Assembly: GCF_001040705.1 (NCBI RefSeq)
Contig: NZ_CVQP01000007.1
Coordinates: forward strand, 642,475 to 706,474
Direction of reading: 5' to 3'
From: Rhodococcus sp. RD6.2
GTDB taxonomy: Bacteria; Actinomycetota; Actinomycetes; Mycobacteriales; Mycobacteriaceae
Length of the DNA stretch: 64,000 bases
Shown: piece after piece, positions 27,917-36,707 of the stretch
Position numbering within the stretch: position 1 is the first letter of the stretch
Layout: each line of letters starts with the position of its first letter
Program-made: the position numbers and the translations under genes
The notes under the pieces: model-generated
What the model saw: the letters and a program-made list of their open reading frames with translations, nothing else
Databases searched by the model: none
What the model was told of the DNA's origin: nothing

Positions 27917-28048
27917 TCAGCTGCCGAACAGCGGTGCGGGTTCCTGAGGAAGCGGCTGGGGCATGGGAGGCAGCGGCGGCTGAGGTCCGAATCCACCCTG
28001 GCCCGGGAAGGCGTTGTTGATGATGTTGTGGAAGTGGTTGATATCCAT
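27917..28048 (-). CDS. possible 43-residue Pro/Gly-rich small protein
   Basis: An open frame from ATG 28048 to TGA 27917 encodes 43 residues: a short polar helix (MDINHFHNIINNAFPG), a glycine-rich turn (QGGFGPQ), then a proline-rich tail with PPLPPMPQP and the end APLFGS. Third codon positions are mostly G or C, as in neighbouring real genes, and a palindromic hairpin follows the stop. There is no transmembrane segment or signal peptide, and the ribosome-binding site is weak. I do not recognise a family. An overlapping longer frame on the same strand gives a low-complexity product and looks like a shadow. Confidence 0.45.
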   Translation of the reverse strand: MDINHFHNIINNAFPGQGGFGPQPPLPPMPQPLPQEPAPLFGS

Positions 28049-28340
28049 GACTCATGTCTACGGGCCGGACCTGGGTGGAGTGTGGGTGCGAGCTGGCAGT
28101 TGGCTCCGGAATCGAGCAAGGCTGCCCCGCGGGCTCCACCGAGTGGGACCGATCGTCCCAGTTCGGGGCCTTTTCGTGACAGGTGGAAACGAATTTCCCG
28201 AATTCGCGTCGCGAGCCCATCGCAGGTCCATACGATGCAACGAAATGCTAGGCAGAACGCCCGTTTCGGTGGCCCCGACGGACTTGCATCGGGGCGGTCG
28301 GCGGGCCGGTGCCTGCGTCCGTCGTCGTAAGGATGGTCCG

Positions 28341-29567
28341 TTGAAGCGCACACTTTCGAATCGACTTGTTCCCGCCATCGCGTCGCTCGCCGCCGCCGGA
28401 CTGCTCGTCAGCGGCTGTAGTAGCAGTGATGCCGAGTCCAATGAGTCCGCCGCCACCGGTGAACCGATCAAGGTCGGTCAGATCATCCCCATCGAGGCGC
28501 CGGGTATCTCCGTCGTCTCGCAGGCCAAGGGACTGACCGCGTCGATCGATGCCTACAACTCGCGTGGCGGCGTCAACGGGCGTCCGCTGGAACTGATCCA
28601 GTGCGATTCGGTCGGCGACCCGAACAAGGAACTCGACTGCGCCGACAAGATGATCGCCGAAGGCGTCGTCGCCACCCTCGCCGACTTCACGCCCGCGTCC
28701 CCGCAGGCGGTGTCGGAAAAGCTCGCGACCGCCGGGATTCCGCGCATCGGCATGAATCCGATGAACATCGCGGACTTCACCGCGACCAATGTGTACACGC
28801 CGTTCGCGGGGTCGCTGCTCACCCTGTTCGGCACCGTCGACACCCTCGTCGCCGACGGCAAGACGAAGCTGACGCTGATGCGTCCCGACCTGCCGGTCGC
28901 CGCGATGCTGAACCAGTTCCTCGGCCCGTACGTCACCTCCCGCGGCGCTCAGATCGTCAACGAGGTCGCCGTCGGCGCCGGTGCCACCGACTACACCCAG
29001 TTCGTGGCCGCCGCCGAACGCAACGACGCGCAGGGCGTGATGATGGCGCTGACCGCGACCGAGTCGAACCAGATCGCCGAGGCGTTCAACCAGCTCGGTT
29101 CCAAGCTCAGCTTCGCGCTGGCCGCGACCGGATTCACCCAGACCGACCTGCAGAATCTCGGCGACTTCGCCACCAGCTCCGTCTACACCAGCCCGGTGCC
29201 GGCTCCGTCGTCGAGCACCGAGGACTTCCCGGGTCTCGAGGAGTTCCTCGCCGACATGGAGGCGTCCGGGGACAGCGACCTCGAACGCTCGGAGATGAAC
29301 GGCAACGAGATCTTCTCCTGGCTGTCGGTGCGCGCGTTCGGTGAGGTCGCAGAGGGCCTCGACACCGTCTCCGCCAACGCCGTCGCCCAGGGCTTCCTGA
29401 ACGCCAAGGATCTCGACATGGCCGGGCTCGTGCCGGCATGGACCCCGAACGCGTTCGAGCCCGTCGGGATCTTCCAGCGGGTGTCGAACTCGATGATGTA
29501 CCGCCAGACGTTCGACGGTGACGTGGTTGTCACCGATCCCAGCCAGTACGACCTGCGCGCGAAGTAG
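28341..29567 (+). CDS. ABC transporter substrate-binding lipoprotein (LivK-type), copy 2
   Basis: A 408-residue paralogue of the binding protein at 20.9 kb, with the same layout: a lipoprotein signal with lipobox LLVSGC near residue 24, then IKVGQIIPIEAPG near residue 42 and IQCDSVGDPNKELDCADKM near residue 86. The two share long identical stretches, including the PAPSSSTEDFPGL region, but differ in the loops expected to line the ligand cleft, so they may bind related but distinct substrates. The start is a TTG at 28341 with AAGGA 7 nt upstream; the signal peptide supports it. Upstream, 28049-28340 has no gene. It holds a 7-bp GC hairpin at 28272-28295 and presumably the promoter. Confidence 0.9.
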   Translation: MKRTLSNRLVPAIASLAAAGLLVSGCSSSDAESNESAATGEPIKVGQIIPIEAPGISVVSQAKGLTASIDAYNSRGGVNGRPLELIQCDSVGDPNKELDCADKMIAEGVVATLADFTPASPQAVSEKLATAGIPRIGMNPMNIADFTATNVYTPFAGSLLTLFGTVDTLVADGKTKLTLMRPDLPVAAMLNQFLGPYVTSRGAQIVNEVAVGAGATDYTQFVAAAERNDAQGVMMALTATESNQIAEAFNQLGSKLSFALAATGFTQTDLQNLGDFATSSVYTSPVPAPSSSTEDFPGLEEFLADMEASGDSDLERSEMNGNEIFSWLSVRAFGEVAEGLDTVSANAVAQGFLNAKDLDMAGLVPAWTPNAFEPVGIFQRVSNSMMYRQTFDGDVVVTDPSQYDLRAK

Positions 29568-29594
29568 CGCAGAAAGCCCGAACAGGGAGCGGTG

Positions 29595-32336
29595 ATGACG
29601 GAGTTCTTGCAGTTCGCCATCCTCGGGCTCGGGGCCGGATCGGCCTACGCCCTGCTTGCGCAGGGCGTGGTGCTGGTCTACCGCGGGTCCGGGGTGGTGA
29701 ATTTCGCGCAGGGTGCGATCGCGATGGCCGCGGCCTACCTGTGCCTGGAAACCCTTCAGGGGGAGCATGATTGGCCGCTGTGGCCTGCGTTCGCCGCGTC
29801 TGTGGTGTTCGCCGGTGCGATCGGCCTGATCTTCCACCTGGCGGTGCTGCGGTGGCTCGCGAACGCCGCTCCCATCGTTCGGCTTGCCGCGACGCTCGGT
29901 CTGCTGGTGATCCTGCAGTCGGCCGTGCAACAGGTCTACGGCTCGCAATCCAACCGGGTTCGGGCGTTCCTGCCCAACGACGCCTACCACTGGGGCGACA
30001 TCGTCGTCCAGCAGGACCGGTTGATCCTCCTGGCCATCGCGATCGGCTCGACGGTGGTCCTGTGGGCGGGGACGCGATTCACCCGAGTCGGCCTCGCGAT
30101 CACGGCGGCGGCGGAGAACGAACGCGCCGCCGCCGCACTCGGATGGTCACCGCAGCGTCTCGCGGCGTTGACCTGGACGGTCGGCGGTGCGCTCGCCGGA
30201 GCGGCAGGCATCCTCGTCGCGCCGCTCACCGGACTGACGCCCACCGCATTCGTCGTCATCGTCACCGTGTTCGCGCTTGCCGCGGCGCTCCTCGGCGGGT
30301 TCACGTCGTTCCCGCTGACGCTGCTCGGCGGGTTGGTGCTCGGTGTCGGTGAGAGCCTGGTCGTCCTGTACCAGGACTCGATTCGCGACTTCCTGAACAT
30401 GCCGACCCTCAGCGGTGTCAACCGTGCGGTGCCGTTCCTCGTGATCCTTGTGGTCCTCGTCGTCCGCGGTAAGGGCCTGCCGCTCCGCAGTCACGTCTCC
30501 GACCGCCTGCCGCGTCTCGGGTCGGGCGTCATCCGCTGGCCCGGAGTGGCCGTCGCCGTCGTGATCGCCGCGGTCGCGATCGCGTTCAGCGGGGACTGGT
30601 TGCGGTCGCTGACGCTGACACTCGCCGCTGCCGTGTTCCTGCTGTCCATCGTCGTCCTCACCGGATACGCGGGGCAGTTGTCCCTGGCGCAGTACACCGT
30701 TGGAGGGTTGGGGGCACTGATCGCGGCACGCCTCGTCGGGCAGGCCGGGTGGTCGCTGATTCCTGCGGCGGTGGTCTCCGTGGCCGCCGTCGTCGCGGTC
30801 GGCGTGTTGTTCGCGCTGCCAGCCCTCCGCACTCGCGGTGTCAATCTCGCGGTGGTGACGCTCGGGCTCGGGTTCACCGTCCAGGAGATGGTGTTCGGTA
30901 ACCCGGCGCTGACGGGCGACAAACTCGACAACTCGGTGCGCATCCCGAAGCTCACCCTCTTCGGGCTCGACGTGACGGCGGCCCGATACCCGGAGCGGTG
31001 GGCGCTGGTGTGCCTCGCGGTGCTCGTGGTGGCCGGACTGATGGTCGCGAACCTGCGCCGGTCCCGGACCGGACGACGCCTCATCGCCGTCCGGACCAAC
31101 GAACGTGCTGCGGCCTCGCTCGGTATCAGCGTTTTCGCCGTCAAGATCTACGCCTTCGCGCTCGCCGCCGGCCTCGCGGCCGTCGCCGGAATTCTGCTCG
31201 GACTCCGGAACAGTGCGGTCACCTACGTCGAGTTCAACGCCTTCGCCTCGATCAACGCCGTGGTCCAGGCGGTGACAGGTGGTCTCGGGTTCGTCATCGG
31301 CGGTGTCGTCGGCGCGATCCTGGGGCCGGGCGCCATCCTGAGCCGACTGCTGTCCGACGGTTCCGGGAGCGGCGCCGTCGCGACGATGATCGGCGGCATC
31401 GTGCTCATCGTCATCCTGCTCACCAATCAGAACGGTATCGCCGACATGCTCTCGCGGGCCGGGGCCGCGATCCGCAGGATTCCGGTCCTCTCGGCGCTGC
31501 CCACGCGCGCGAAGAAGTCCGGTGCGCACGATCTCTCCTCCGACGAGGACGATTCGACGGTGCCGGCGTCACCGCTGACGGTGCGTGGTCTCGGGGTGCG
31601 GTTCGGCGGTGTGACCGCCGTCGACGGTGTCGACCTGACGGTGCAGCCGGGACAGGTCGTCGGGCTCATCGGACCCAACGGTGCCGGGAAGACCACCGTC
31701 ATCGACGCGATCACGGGGTTCGTCGCCCCCGCCGCGGGTCGAGTCGAGCTCGGGGCCGATGATGTCACCGGGTGGTCCACAGCCCGACGCTCCCGTGCCG
31801 GGTTGCGGCGCTCGTTCCAGTCCCTCGAACTGTTCGAGGACATCACCGTCGGTGACAACATCCACGCGGGCTCCGACGAGGCAACCCGGTGGAGTTGGCT
31901 CACCGACCTCGTGTGGCCCGGCAGACGCCCGTTGCCTGCGGGCGCGTCGACAGCCGTCCGGGACTTCGAACTCACCGCTGACCTGACGGCCATGCCCGAC
32001 CAGTTGCCCTACGGCAGGCGGCGGCTCGTCGGCATCGCACGCGCGGTCGCGTCCGGCCCGTCGGTGATCCTGCTCGACGAACCGGCCGCGGGACTCGACG
32101 AGGCGGAGAGCCGCGAACTGGCGCAGTGCATCAGGCGTCTCGCCGATCGTCGCGGCGCCGGGGTGCTCCTCGTCGAGCACGACATGGGACTGGTGATGTC
32201 CACGTGTGACCGGATCGTCGTCCTCGAATCCGGTCGTGTCATCGCGGAGGGCACGCCGGACGAGATCGCGGCCGACGCCCGGGTCCGCGCCGCTTACCTG
32301 GGAACCGACGACGAGACGACGGGGGCGCTGTCATGA
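29595..32336 (+). CDS. three-way fusion LivH-LivM-LivG, copy 2
   Basis: A 913-residue paralogue of the fusion at 22.2 kb with the same domain order. LivH occupies about residues 1-290, LivM about 310-610 and LivG about 655-913. LivG has Walker A GPNGAGKTT near residue 694, signature LPYGRRRLVGIARA near residue 804, where Pro replaces the Ser of copy 1, and Walker B VILLDEPAAGLDE. Sequence is conserved along the entire length, so the two operons arose by duplication of the fused form. ATG 29595 matches the copy 1 start (MTEFLQFAI); a GTG lies directly before it. Stop and livF start overlap as ATGA. Confidence 0.93.
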   Translation: MTEFLQFAILGLGAGSAYALLAQGVVLVYRGSGVVNFAQGAIAMAAAYLCLETLQGEHDWPLWPAFAASVVFAGAIGLIFHLAVLRWLANAAPIVRLAATLGLLVILQSAVQQVYGSQSNRVRAFLPNDAYHWGDIVVQQDRLILLAIAIGSTVVLWAGTRFTRVGLAITAAAENERAAAALGWSPQRLAALTWTVGGALAGAAGILVAPLTGLTPTAFVVIVTVFALAAALLGGFTSFPLTLLGGLVLGVGESLVVLYQDSIRDFLNMPTLSGVNRAVPFLVILVVLVVRGKGLPLRSHVSDRLPRLGSGVIRWPGVAVAVVIAAVAIAFSGDWLRSLTLTLAAAVFLLSIVVLTGYAGQLSLAQYTVGGLGALIAARLVGQAGWSLIPAAVVSVAAVVAVGVLFALPALRTRGVNLAVVTLGLGFTVQEMVFGNPALTGDKLDNSVRIPKLTLFGLDVTAARYPERWALVCLAVLVVAGLMVANLRRSRTGRRLIAVRTNERAAASLGISVFAVKIYAFALAAGLAAVAGILLGLRNSAVTYVEFNAFASINAVVQAVTGGLGFVIGGVVGAILGPGAILSRLLSDGSGSGAVATMIGGIVLIVILLTNQNGIADMLSRAGAAIRRIPVLSALPTRAKKSGAHDLSSDEDDSTVPASPLTVRGLGVRFGGVTAVDGVDLTVQPGQVVGLIGPNGAGKTTVIDAITGFVAPAAGRVELGADDVTGWSTARRSRAGLRRSFQSLELFEDITVGDNIHAGSDEATRWSWLTDLVWPGRRPLPAGASTAVRDFELTADLTAMPDQLPYGRRRLVGIARAVASGPSVILLDEPAAGLDEAESRELAQCIRRLADRRGAGVLLVEHDMGLVMSTCDRIVVLESGRVIAEGTPDEIAADARVRAAYLGTDDETTGALS

Positions 32337-33058
32337 CCGCGACGACATCGGAGGCCGCGACGGGCGAACTGCTGCTCGACTGTGCCGGGCTGAATGCCGG
32401 ATACGGGGGAGCGGTCGTGTGCCGTGACCTCGACATCCAGGTCCGTGCGGGCGAGGTGGTTGCGCTGATCGGAGCGAACGGCGCGGGCAAGTCGACCACC
32501 ATGCTGACCGTCGCAGGCGAGATCGCCCCGCTCGGAGGGACGGTGAGCGTCTTCGGATCCGCGGACCGCGCTCCGTTGGCGACGCGCGCTCGACGCGGAC
32601 TGAGCTACGTCACCGAGGAACGATCGGTGATCATGGGGCTGACCACCGCAGACAACCTGAAGCTCGCCGGGGTGTCCGTCGACGCGGTGTGCGGAATCTT
32701 CCCCGAACTGCGTCCGCTGCTCACGAGGCAGGCGGGGTTGCTGTCCGGTGGTGAGCAACAGATGCTGACGCTCGCCCGGGCACTCGCCCGTGAACCGCGA
32801 CTGCTGCTCGCCGACGAGCTCTCGCTGGGTCTGGCTCCGCAGATCGTGGCGCGGCTGCTCGGGGTGGTCCGGTCGGCCGCGGACGAGCGTGGCGTTGGTG
32901 CCCTGCTCGTCGAGCAGCACGTCCGCCAGGTGCTGAAGGTCGCCGACCGTGTGTACGTGATGCGGCGGGGTCGGGTGATCGCCGAGGGGACGTCGGCGGA
33001 GATCGCTGCTGATCTGGAATCGGTGCAGCGCGCCTATCTGTCGACAGCGACCGACTGA
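32333..33058 (+). CDS. livF: LivF-type ABC transporter ATPase, copy 2
   Basis: A 241-residue LivF ATPase paralogous to the one at 24.9 kb: Walker A GANGAGKST near residue 43, TEERSVIMGLT near residue 98, signature LSGGEQQMLTLARAL near residue 140, Walker B LLLADELSLGLAP near residue 159. It completes the second importer. The GntR regulator follows 134 bp downstream on the same strand, with its own AT-richer promoter-like gap rather than an overlap. Confidence 0.93.
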   Translation: MTATTSEAATGELLLDCAGLNAGYGGAVVCRDLDIQVRAGEVVALIGANGAGKSTTMLTVAGEIAPLGGTVSVFGSADRAPLATRARRGLSYVTEERSVIMGLTTADNLKLAGVSVDAVCGIFPELRPLLTRQAGLLSGGEQQMLTLARALAREPRLLLADELSLGLAPQIVARLLGVVRSAADERGVGALLVEQHVRQVLKVADRVYVMRRGRVIAEGTSAEIAADLESVQRAYLSTATD

Positions 33059-33192
33059 GGCGCCGTCCGGCCACCCCTATCGGTTCTGGTCGGGTCGTGG
33101 CCGGGTGCGACGTTAATCAGTTGAACTCTTGTACGGTTGACGCGTCGAACCGGGCACCTGTCGATGGTCACGGGTGTGCAGCGAGAGGTGCA

Positions 33193-33948
33193 GTGGGAGT
33201 GGTTGCGAAGTCGTCCGTCGTCCGGGTGCCGAAGGCGGGCGAACTGGTTGCCGCGAGTTTGCGACGCAGGATCATCACCGGGGAACTGAGCGCGGGTGAC
33301 CCGCTGCCCAACGAGGCCGCGCTGATGGAGCAGTTCGGGGTGTCGCGTCCGACACTGCGGGAGGCGTTCCGGATTCTGGAGTCCGAGTCCATCATCACCG
33401 TTCTTCGTGGAGCGCACGGCGGGGCACGGGTGCTCGCTCCCGACTCGTCCGGAGCCGCTCGATACACGGGATTGCTGCTGCAGTATCAGGGCGTTCCCCT
33501 CGTCGACGTCTACCGTGCCCGGGCGTCCCTCGAGGTGACTGCGGTCGGCACGCTAGCCGACGGTACCCACGACGCGGAACTCGGAACCTTCGCCGCCCTG
33601 CTCGAGGCGGGGGCGGATCTGATGGAGGATCCGGAGGCATTCGCGCGTCACGACGTCGACGTCCACCAGGCGCTCATCGATCTCGCGGGCAATCAGACAT
33701 TGTCGGTGTTGTCGGGAATGCTCGTGCACATCATCGACGCGCACAACGACCTGTTCATCGCCTCGAAGGGCGACGACCTCGAACAGCCGGCGGCGCAGCG
33801 GGCGCACCGTTCGTACCTGCGACTGCTTGCGTTGATGCGCGACGGTGATCCGATTGCGGCGCAACAGTTCTGGCGCAAGCACCTCGATGCGATCGAGAGA
33901 GTGATGCTCAGTGACCCGGAGACGACGCTGGTCGAGGTGCTGTCCTGA
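33193..33948 (+). CDS. GntR-family (FadR/FCD subgroup) transcriptional regulator
   Basis: A 251-residue regulator. The N-terminal winged helix (LRRRIITGELSAGDPLPNEA near residue 20, then FGVSRPTLREAFRILESE near residue 45) is of GntR type. The all-helical C-terminal FCD domain has the acid and histidine ligands expected for a metal-assisted acid-binding pocket (RHDVDVHQ near residue 153, RAHRSYL near residue 204, WRKHLD near residue 227). FCD regulators sense small carboxylates or amino acids, so control of the adjacent importer is plausible. GTG 33193 follows GAGAGG. An upstream frame start at 33097 adds 32 residues without domain character. Confidence 0.88.
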   Translation: MGVVAKSSVVRVPKAGELVAASLRRRIITGELSAGDPLPNEAALMEQFGVSRPTLREAFRILESESIITVLRGAHGGARVLAPDSSGAARYTGLLLQYQGVPLVDVYRARASLEVTAVGTLADGTHDAELGTFAALLEAGADLMEDPEAFARHDVDVHQALIDLAGNQTLSVLSGMLVHIIDAHNDLFIASKGDDLEQPAAQRAHRSYLRLLALMRDGDPIAAQQFWRKHLDAIERVMLSDPETTLVEVLS

Positions 33949-33984
33949 CCGTGGACGCCACGACGTCCTGACGGCGCTCGGTCC

Positions 33985-35013
33985 TCAGTTCGGAAGCGGA
34001 ATCACCAGCGGGGGCAGCCCCGGCAACTCGACGCGGATCTCCGGCGGCGGAGCCGGCGGTTGCGGCACCACGACCGGCGCAGGCGGTGGTGGCTCGGGTG
34101 CGGGCGGTGGCGGTGGCGGTGGCGGTTCGGGGGGAGGCGGTGCCGGAATCTCGGCGAGTGCGCGTTGCGGTGCCCGCTGGACGGGGGCGTCCGGAGTCGT
34201 CGCGGCAGCAGTTGGGGTCGGCAGCGTGGTTCCGGGCGCAGGGTGGACGCCGGATCCGACCGGCACCATCGTCAGCACTCCCGTCGTCAGATCGACCACG
34301 GCGACGGTGCCCATCGGACCGGCCGCCGGTCGCACCTCCATCACCCGGTCGACGTTGAATCCGGGCCAGGGCACCGCGTCCGGATCGACCGTTTCGTCGG
34401 ACGCGGGTGCATCCAGCGGGTCGCCGTATTCGCATCGGACCTTCGGTTCGCCGTACTCGTCGATGAGGACGATGGTGCCCGATTCGAGGACGGCGTCGTG
34501 TCGCTGGGCGCGGCCGTCGTCGTAGCCGTAGCTGGTCACGCGGGTGTCCGCACGCAGCAGTACGGGCGTCAGCGATTCGACGAACCCGCGCACGTCGCTG
34601 ACGCCCTGAACCCTGGCCCAGGCATTCAACTTCGCGGGATCACCCTCGAGTGTGCCGACCAGTCGCGCGGTGTCGCAGAGGGGGCGCTCGAGGGTTCCGC
34701 CGTAGAGGCCGCCGCGGTCACCGGTGACGACGGGTGTCGATTCGTCCGGCAGTGCGGTGTCCGGTGGTCCGCTCGGTACGAGTACCGGGGTTTGTGGCGG
34801 CAGGAGTCGATCCGTCCACGGTTGGTCGCCCGATGACGTGGTGGCGACGAGGGCAACCTCCTGCGGGGCGGAGCTCCGCGAGCATCCCGCCGCGAGTGCG
34901 AGAGTCACACAACCGGCCACCACCAATCCAACCGGCCACACGCGGTGTGTGCCGGTCGCGCCGGTGCGACGTCGGGCTCGATCCGCAGCCCGCCCGCCGT
35001 TGTCGGGGGCCAC
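33985..35013 (-). CDS. proline-rich lipoprotein with a DUF6777-like domain
   Basis: A 342-residue exported protein. Residues about 1-45 form a signal with a basic start, a hydrophobic core and lipobox ALAAGC, so it is likely a membrane-anchored lipoprotein. Residues about 85-215 resemble the actinobacterial DUF6777 domain (GGLYGGTLERPLCD, WARVQGV, SLTPVLLRADTRVT, GTIVLIDEYGEPKVRC). The C-terminal ~80 residues are very rich in proline, with runs of 4 to 8 Pro separated by Ala or Glu, and end PPLVIPLPN, which would span or contact cell wall. Function is unknown. It converges on the GntR gene, with 36 bp between stops. Confidence 0.8.
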   Translation of the reverse strand: MAPDNGGRAADRARRRTGATGTHRVWPVGLVVAGCVTLALAAGCSRSSAPQEVALVATTSSGDQPWTDRLLPPQTPVLVPSGPPDTALPDESTPVVTGDRGGLYGGTLERPLCDTARLVGTLEGDPAKLNAWARVQGVSDVRGFVESLTPVLLRADTRVTSYGYDDGRAQRHDAVLESGTIVLIDEYGEPKVRCEYGDPLDAPASDETVDPDAVPWPGFNVDRVMEVRPAAGPMGTVAVVDLTTGVLTMVPVGSGVHPAPGTTLPTPTAAATTPDAPVQRAPQRALAEIPAPPPPEPPPPPPPPAPEPPPPAPVVVPQPPAPPPEIRVELPGLPPLVIPLPN

Positions 35014-35059
35014 TCGGCCATCGTAGGCCCGCGGGCGCCGCGACGCGCATCGCGCGGAC

Positions 35060-36496
35060 TCAGTGCACGGCGCTCGGTTCGAGAGCGTCGTCGACGTCGT
35101 CGGTCGAGGCGGGGGAGCGGCCGGGAATGAAGCACGCGATCAGCAGGGCGGCCAGCGCGGCCCCTCCGCCGATCAGGAAGGTCGCGAGGAACGCGCCCTC
35201 CGTCGGCACGTCGACCGGTCCGAGGGGCTTGGTGTTGCCGGTCAGGACGATGGTCATGACCGCAGCGGCGAGCGAGGTGCCGACCAGGCGCATCAGTGAG
35301 TTCAGGCCGTTGGCCGCACCGGTCTCGTGCAGGGGCACGGCGCCCATGATCAGTGCGGGCATCGCCGCGTACGCGATTCCGATTCCCGCCCCGATGACGG
35401 TCGAGACCAGTGTGAGTTGCCAGATCTCCTGCATCGCGATCGCGCCGAGCAGGTATCCGGCGGCGATCACGACGGTGCCGACCATGAGTGTGATGCGCGG
35501 GCCGTGGCGTCCCGTCATCCGGGCCGACACGGGGGAGAGCAGCATCATCACGATCCCGCCGGGGGCCATGACGAGGCCCGCGGTCACCATCGACTGGCCG
35601 AGACCGTAGCCGGTTTCCGGTGGGGCCTGCAGCAACTGGGGGACCGTGAGCGCCATCGCGTACATCGCGAAACCGACGAGGATCGACGCGGTGTTCGTCA
35701 GCAGCACCGTGCGTGACGCCGACACCCGCAGGTCGACGAGCGGCTCGGGGGTACGCAGTTCGGCGAGGCCCCACAGTACGAAGAGTACGAGGGACGCGCT
35801 GCCGATTCCGAGGGTGAGGGGACTCGTCCAGCCCCATCCGGAGCCCTGGGTCAGCGTCAGCAGCAGCAGGACGAGGGCTGCCGCGAGACCGACTGCACCC
35901 GGCACGTCGAACCGGCCCGGTCGGCGCACCGTGGACTCCGGAACGGCCGCGACGATGGACACGGCGACGAGGCTGCCGAGCACGGCGGCCGCCCAGAACA
36001 GCGCATGCCAGCTGTAGTTCTGGGCCGTCCAGGCGGCGAGTGGCAGTCCGACGGCTCCGCCGACGCCCATCGTCGAGCTCATCACGGAAATCGCCGAGGC
36101 GACCTTCTCCTTGGGCACCTCGTCGCGGAGGATGCTGATGCCGAGCGGGATCGCTCCGGTTGCCGCACCCTGCAGAGCACGTCCGATGATGACGGGTACG
36201 ACGGTGCTGCTCAGCGCGCACACCACGGATCCGACGACCAGGAAACCCATGGACACCAGGATCATTCGGCGCTTGCCGATCATGTCTCCGAGGCGACCGG
36301 AGATCGGGGTGACGACGGCGGCTGCGAGCAGTGTGGATGTCACCACCCACGACGCGGTCGACGCCGATGTGCCGAGGATGGTCGGCAGCGTGTGGACGAG
36401 GGGGACGACGAGGGTCTGCATCAGCGACACGACGATGCCCGCGAAGGCGAGGGCGGGAAGCATCAGCCGGGCCGCGCGGGTGTCGTCGGCAGTCAC
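35060..36496 (-). CDS. MFS drug-type exporter (DHA2 family)
   Basis: A 478-residue MFS protein with about fourteen hydrophobic segments, as in the 14-TM DHA2 drug:H+ antiporters. Loop motif A is GRLGDMIGKRRM near residue 65, and motif C-like glycines are in STMGVGGAVGLPLAA near residue 138. It should export a toxic or signalling compound. The GTG at 36496 has GAGGAG 6 nt upstream. The frame stays open a further 645 nt, but that stretch lies over the SDR gene and is a shadow. It diverges from the SDR across a 31-bp palindrome that is probably the operator. Confidence 0.92.
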   Translation of the reverse strand: MTADDTRAARLMLPALAFAGIVVSLMQTLVVPLVHTLPTILGTSASTASWVVTSTLLAAAVVTPISGRLGDMIGKRRMILVSMGFLVVGSVVCALSSTVVPVIIGRALQGAATGAIPLGISILRDEVPKEKVASAISVMSSTMGVGGAVGLPLAAWTAQNYSWHALFWAAAVLGSLVAVSIVAAVPESTVRRPGRFDVPGAVGLAAALVLLLLTLTQGSGWGWTSPLTLGIGSASLVLFVLWGLAELRTPEPLVDLRVSASRTVLLTNTASILVGFAMYAMALTVPQLLQAPPETGYGLGQSMVTAGLVMAPGGIVMMLLSPVSARMTGRHGPRITLMVGTVVIAAGYLLGAIAMQEIWQLTLVSTVIGAGIGIAYAAMPALIMGAVPLHETGAANGLNSLMRLVGTSLAAAVMTIVLTGNTKPLGPVDVPTEGAFLATFLIGGGAALAALLIACFIPGRSPASTDDVDDALEPSAVH

Positions 36497-36561
36497 GGCG
36501 ATCTCCTCAGGGCAGGTCGGGTGCAGGCCGGTCGGTCTGCGTGATGACGAGTCAGAATCGT

Positions 36562-36592
36562 GTGCACGATACACACGATGTGTATCGCGCAC
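36562..36592. promoter_or_regulatory. 31-bp palindrome between exporter and SDR genes
   Basis: Arms of 14 nt (36562-36575 and 36579-36592) pair at 13 positions around a CGA centre; the inner nine pairs (CGATACACA/TGTGTATCG) are perfect. It lies 66 bp upstream of the exporter start and 116 bp upstream of the SDR start. Length and symmetry fit a TetR-type repressor site. Confidence 0.65.
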
Positions 36593-36707
36593 CATCTTGG
36601 CCTGCGGCGGCAGCGGAACCGCTCGAATCCCGCCGTGCCCCTGCTCTTGTACGGTGACGTCGGCCGAGATTCGGCCCGATACGTCACCGAACTGGGAGTG
36701 TGCAGGG

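Noticed and set aside
28272..28295. 7-bp GC hairpin upstream of the second binding-protein gene, considered as riboswitch or attenuator
   Set aside because: Too short and isolated; no conserved aptamer-like structure, anti-terminator pairing or match upstream of the paralogous operon.
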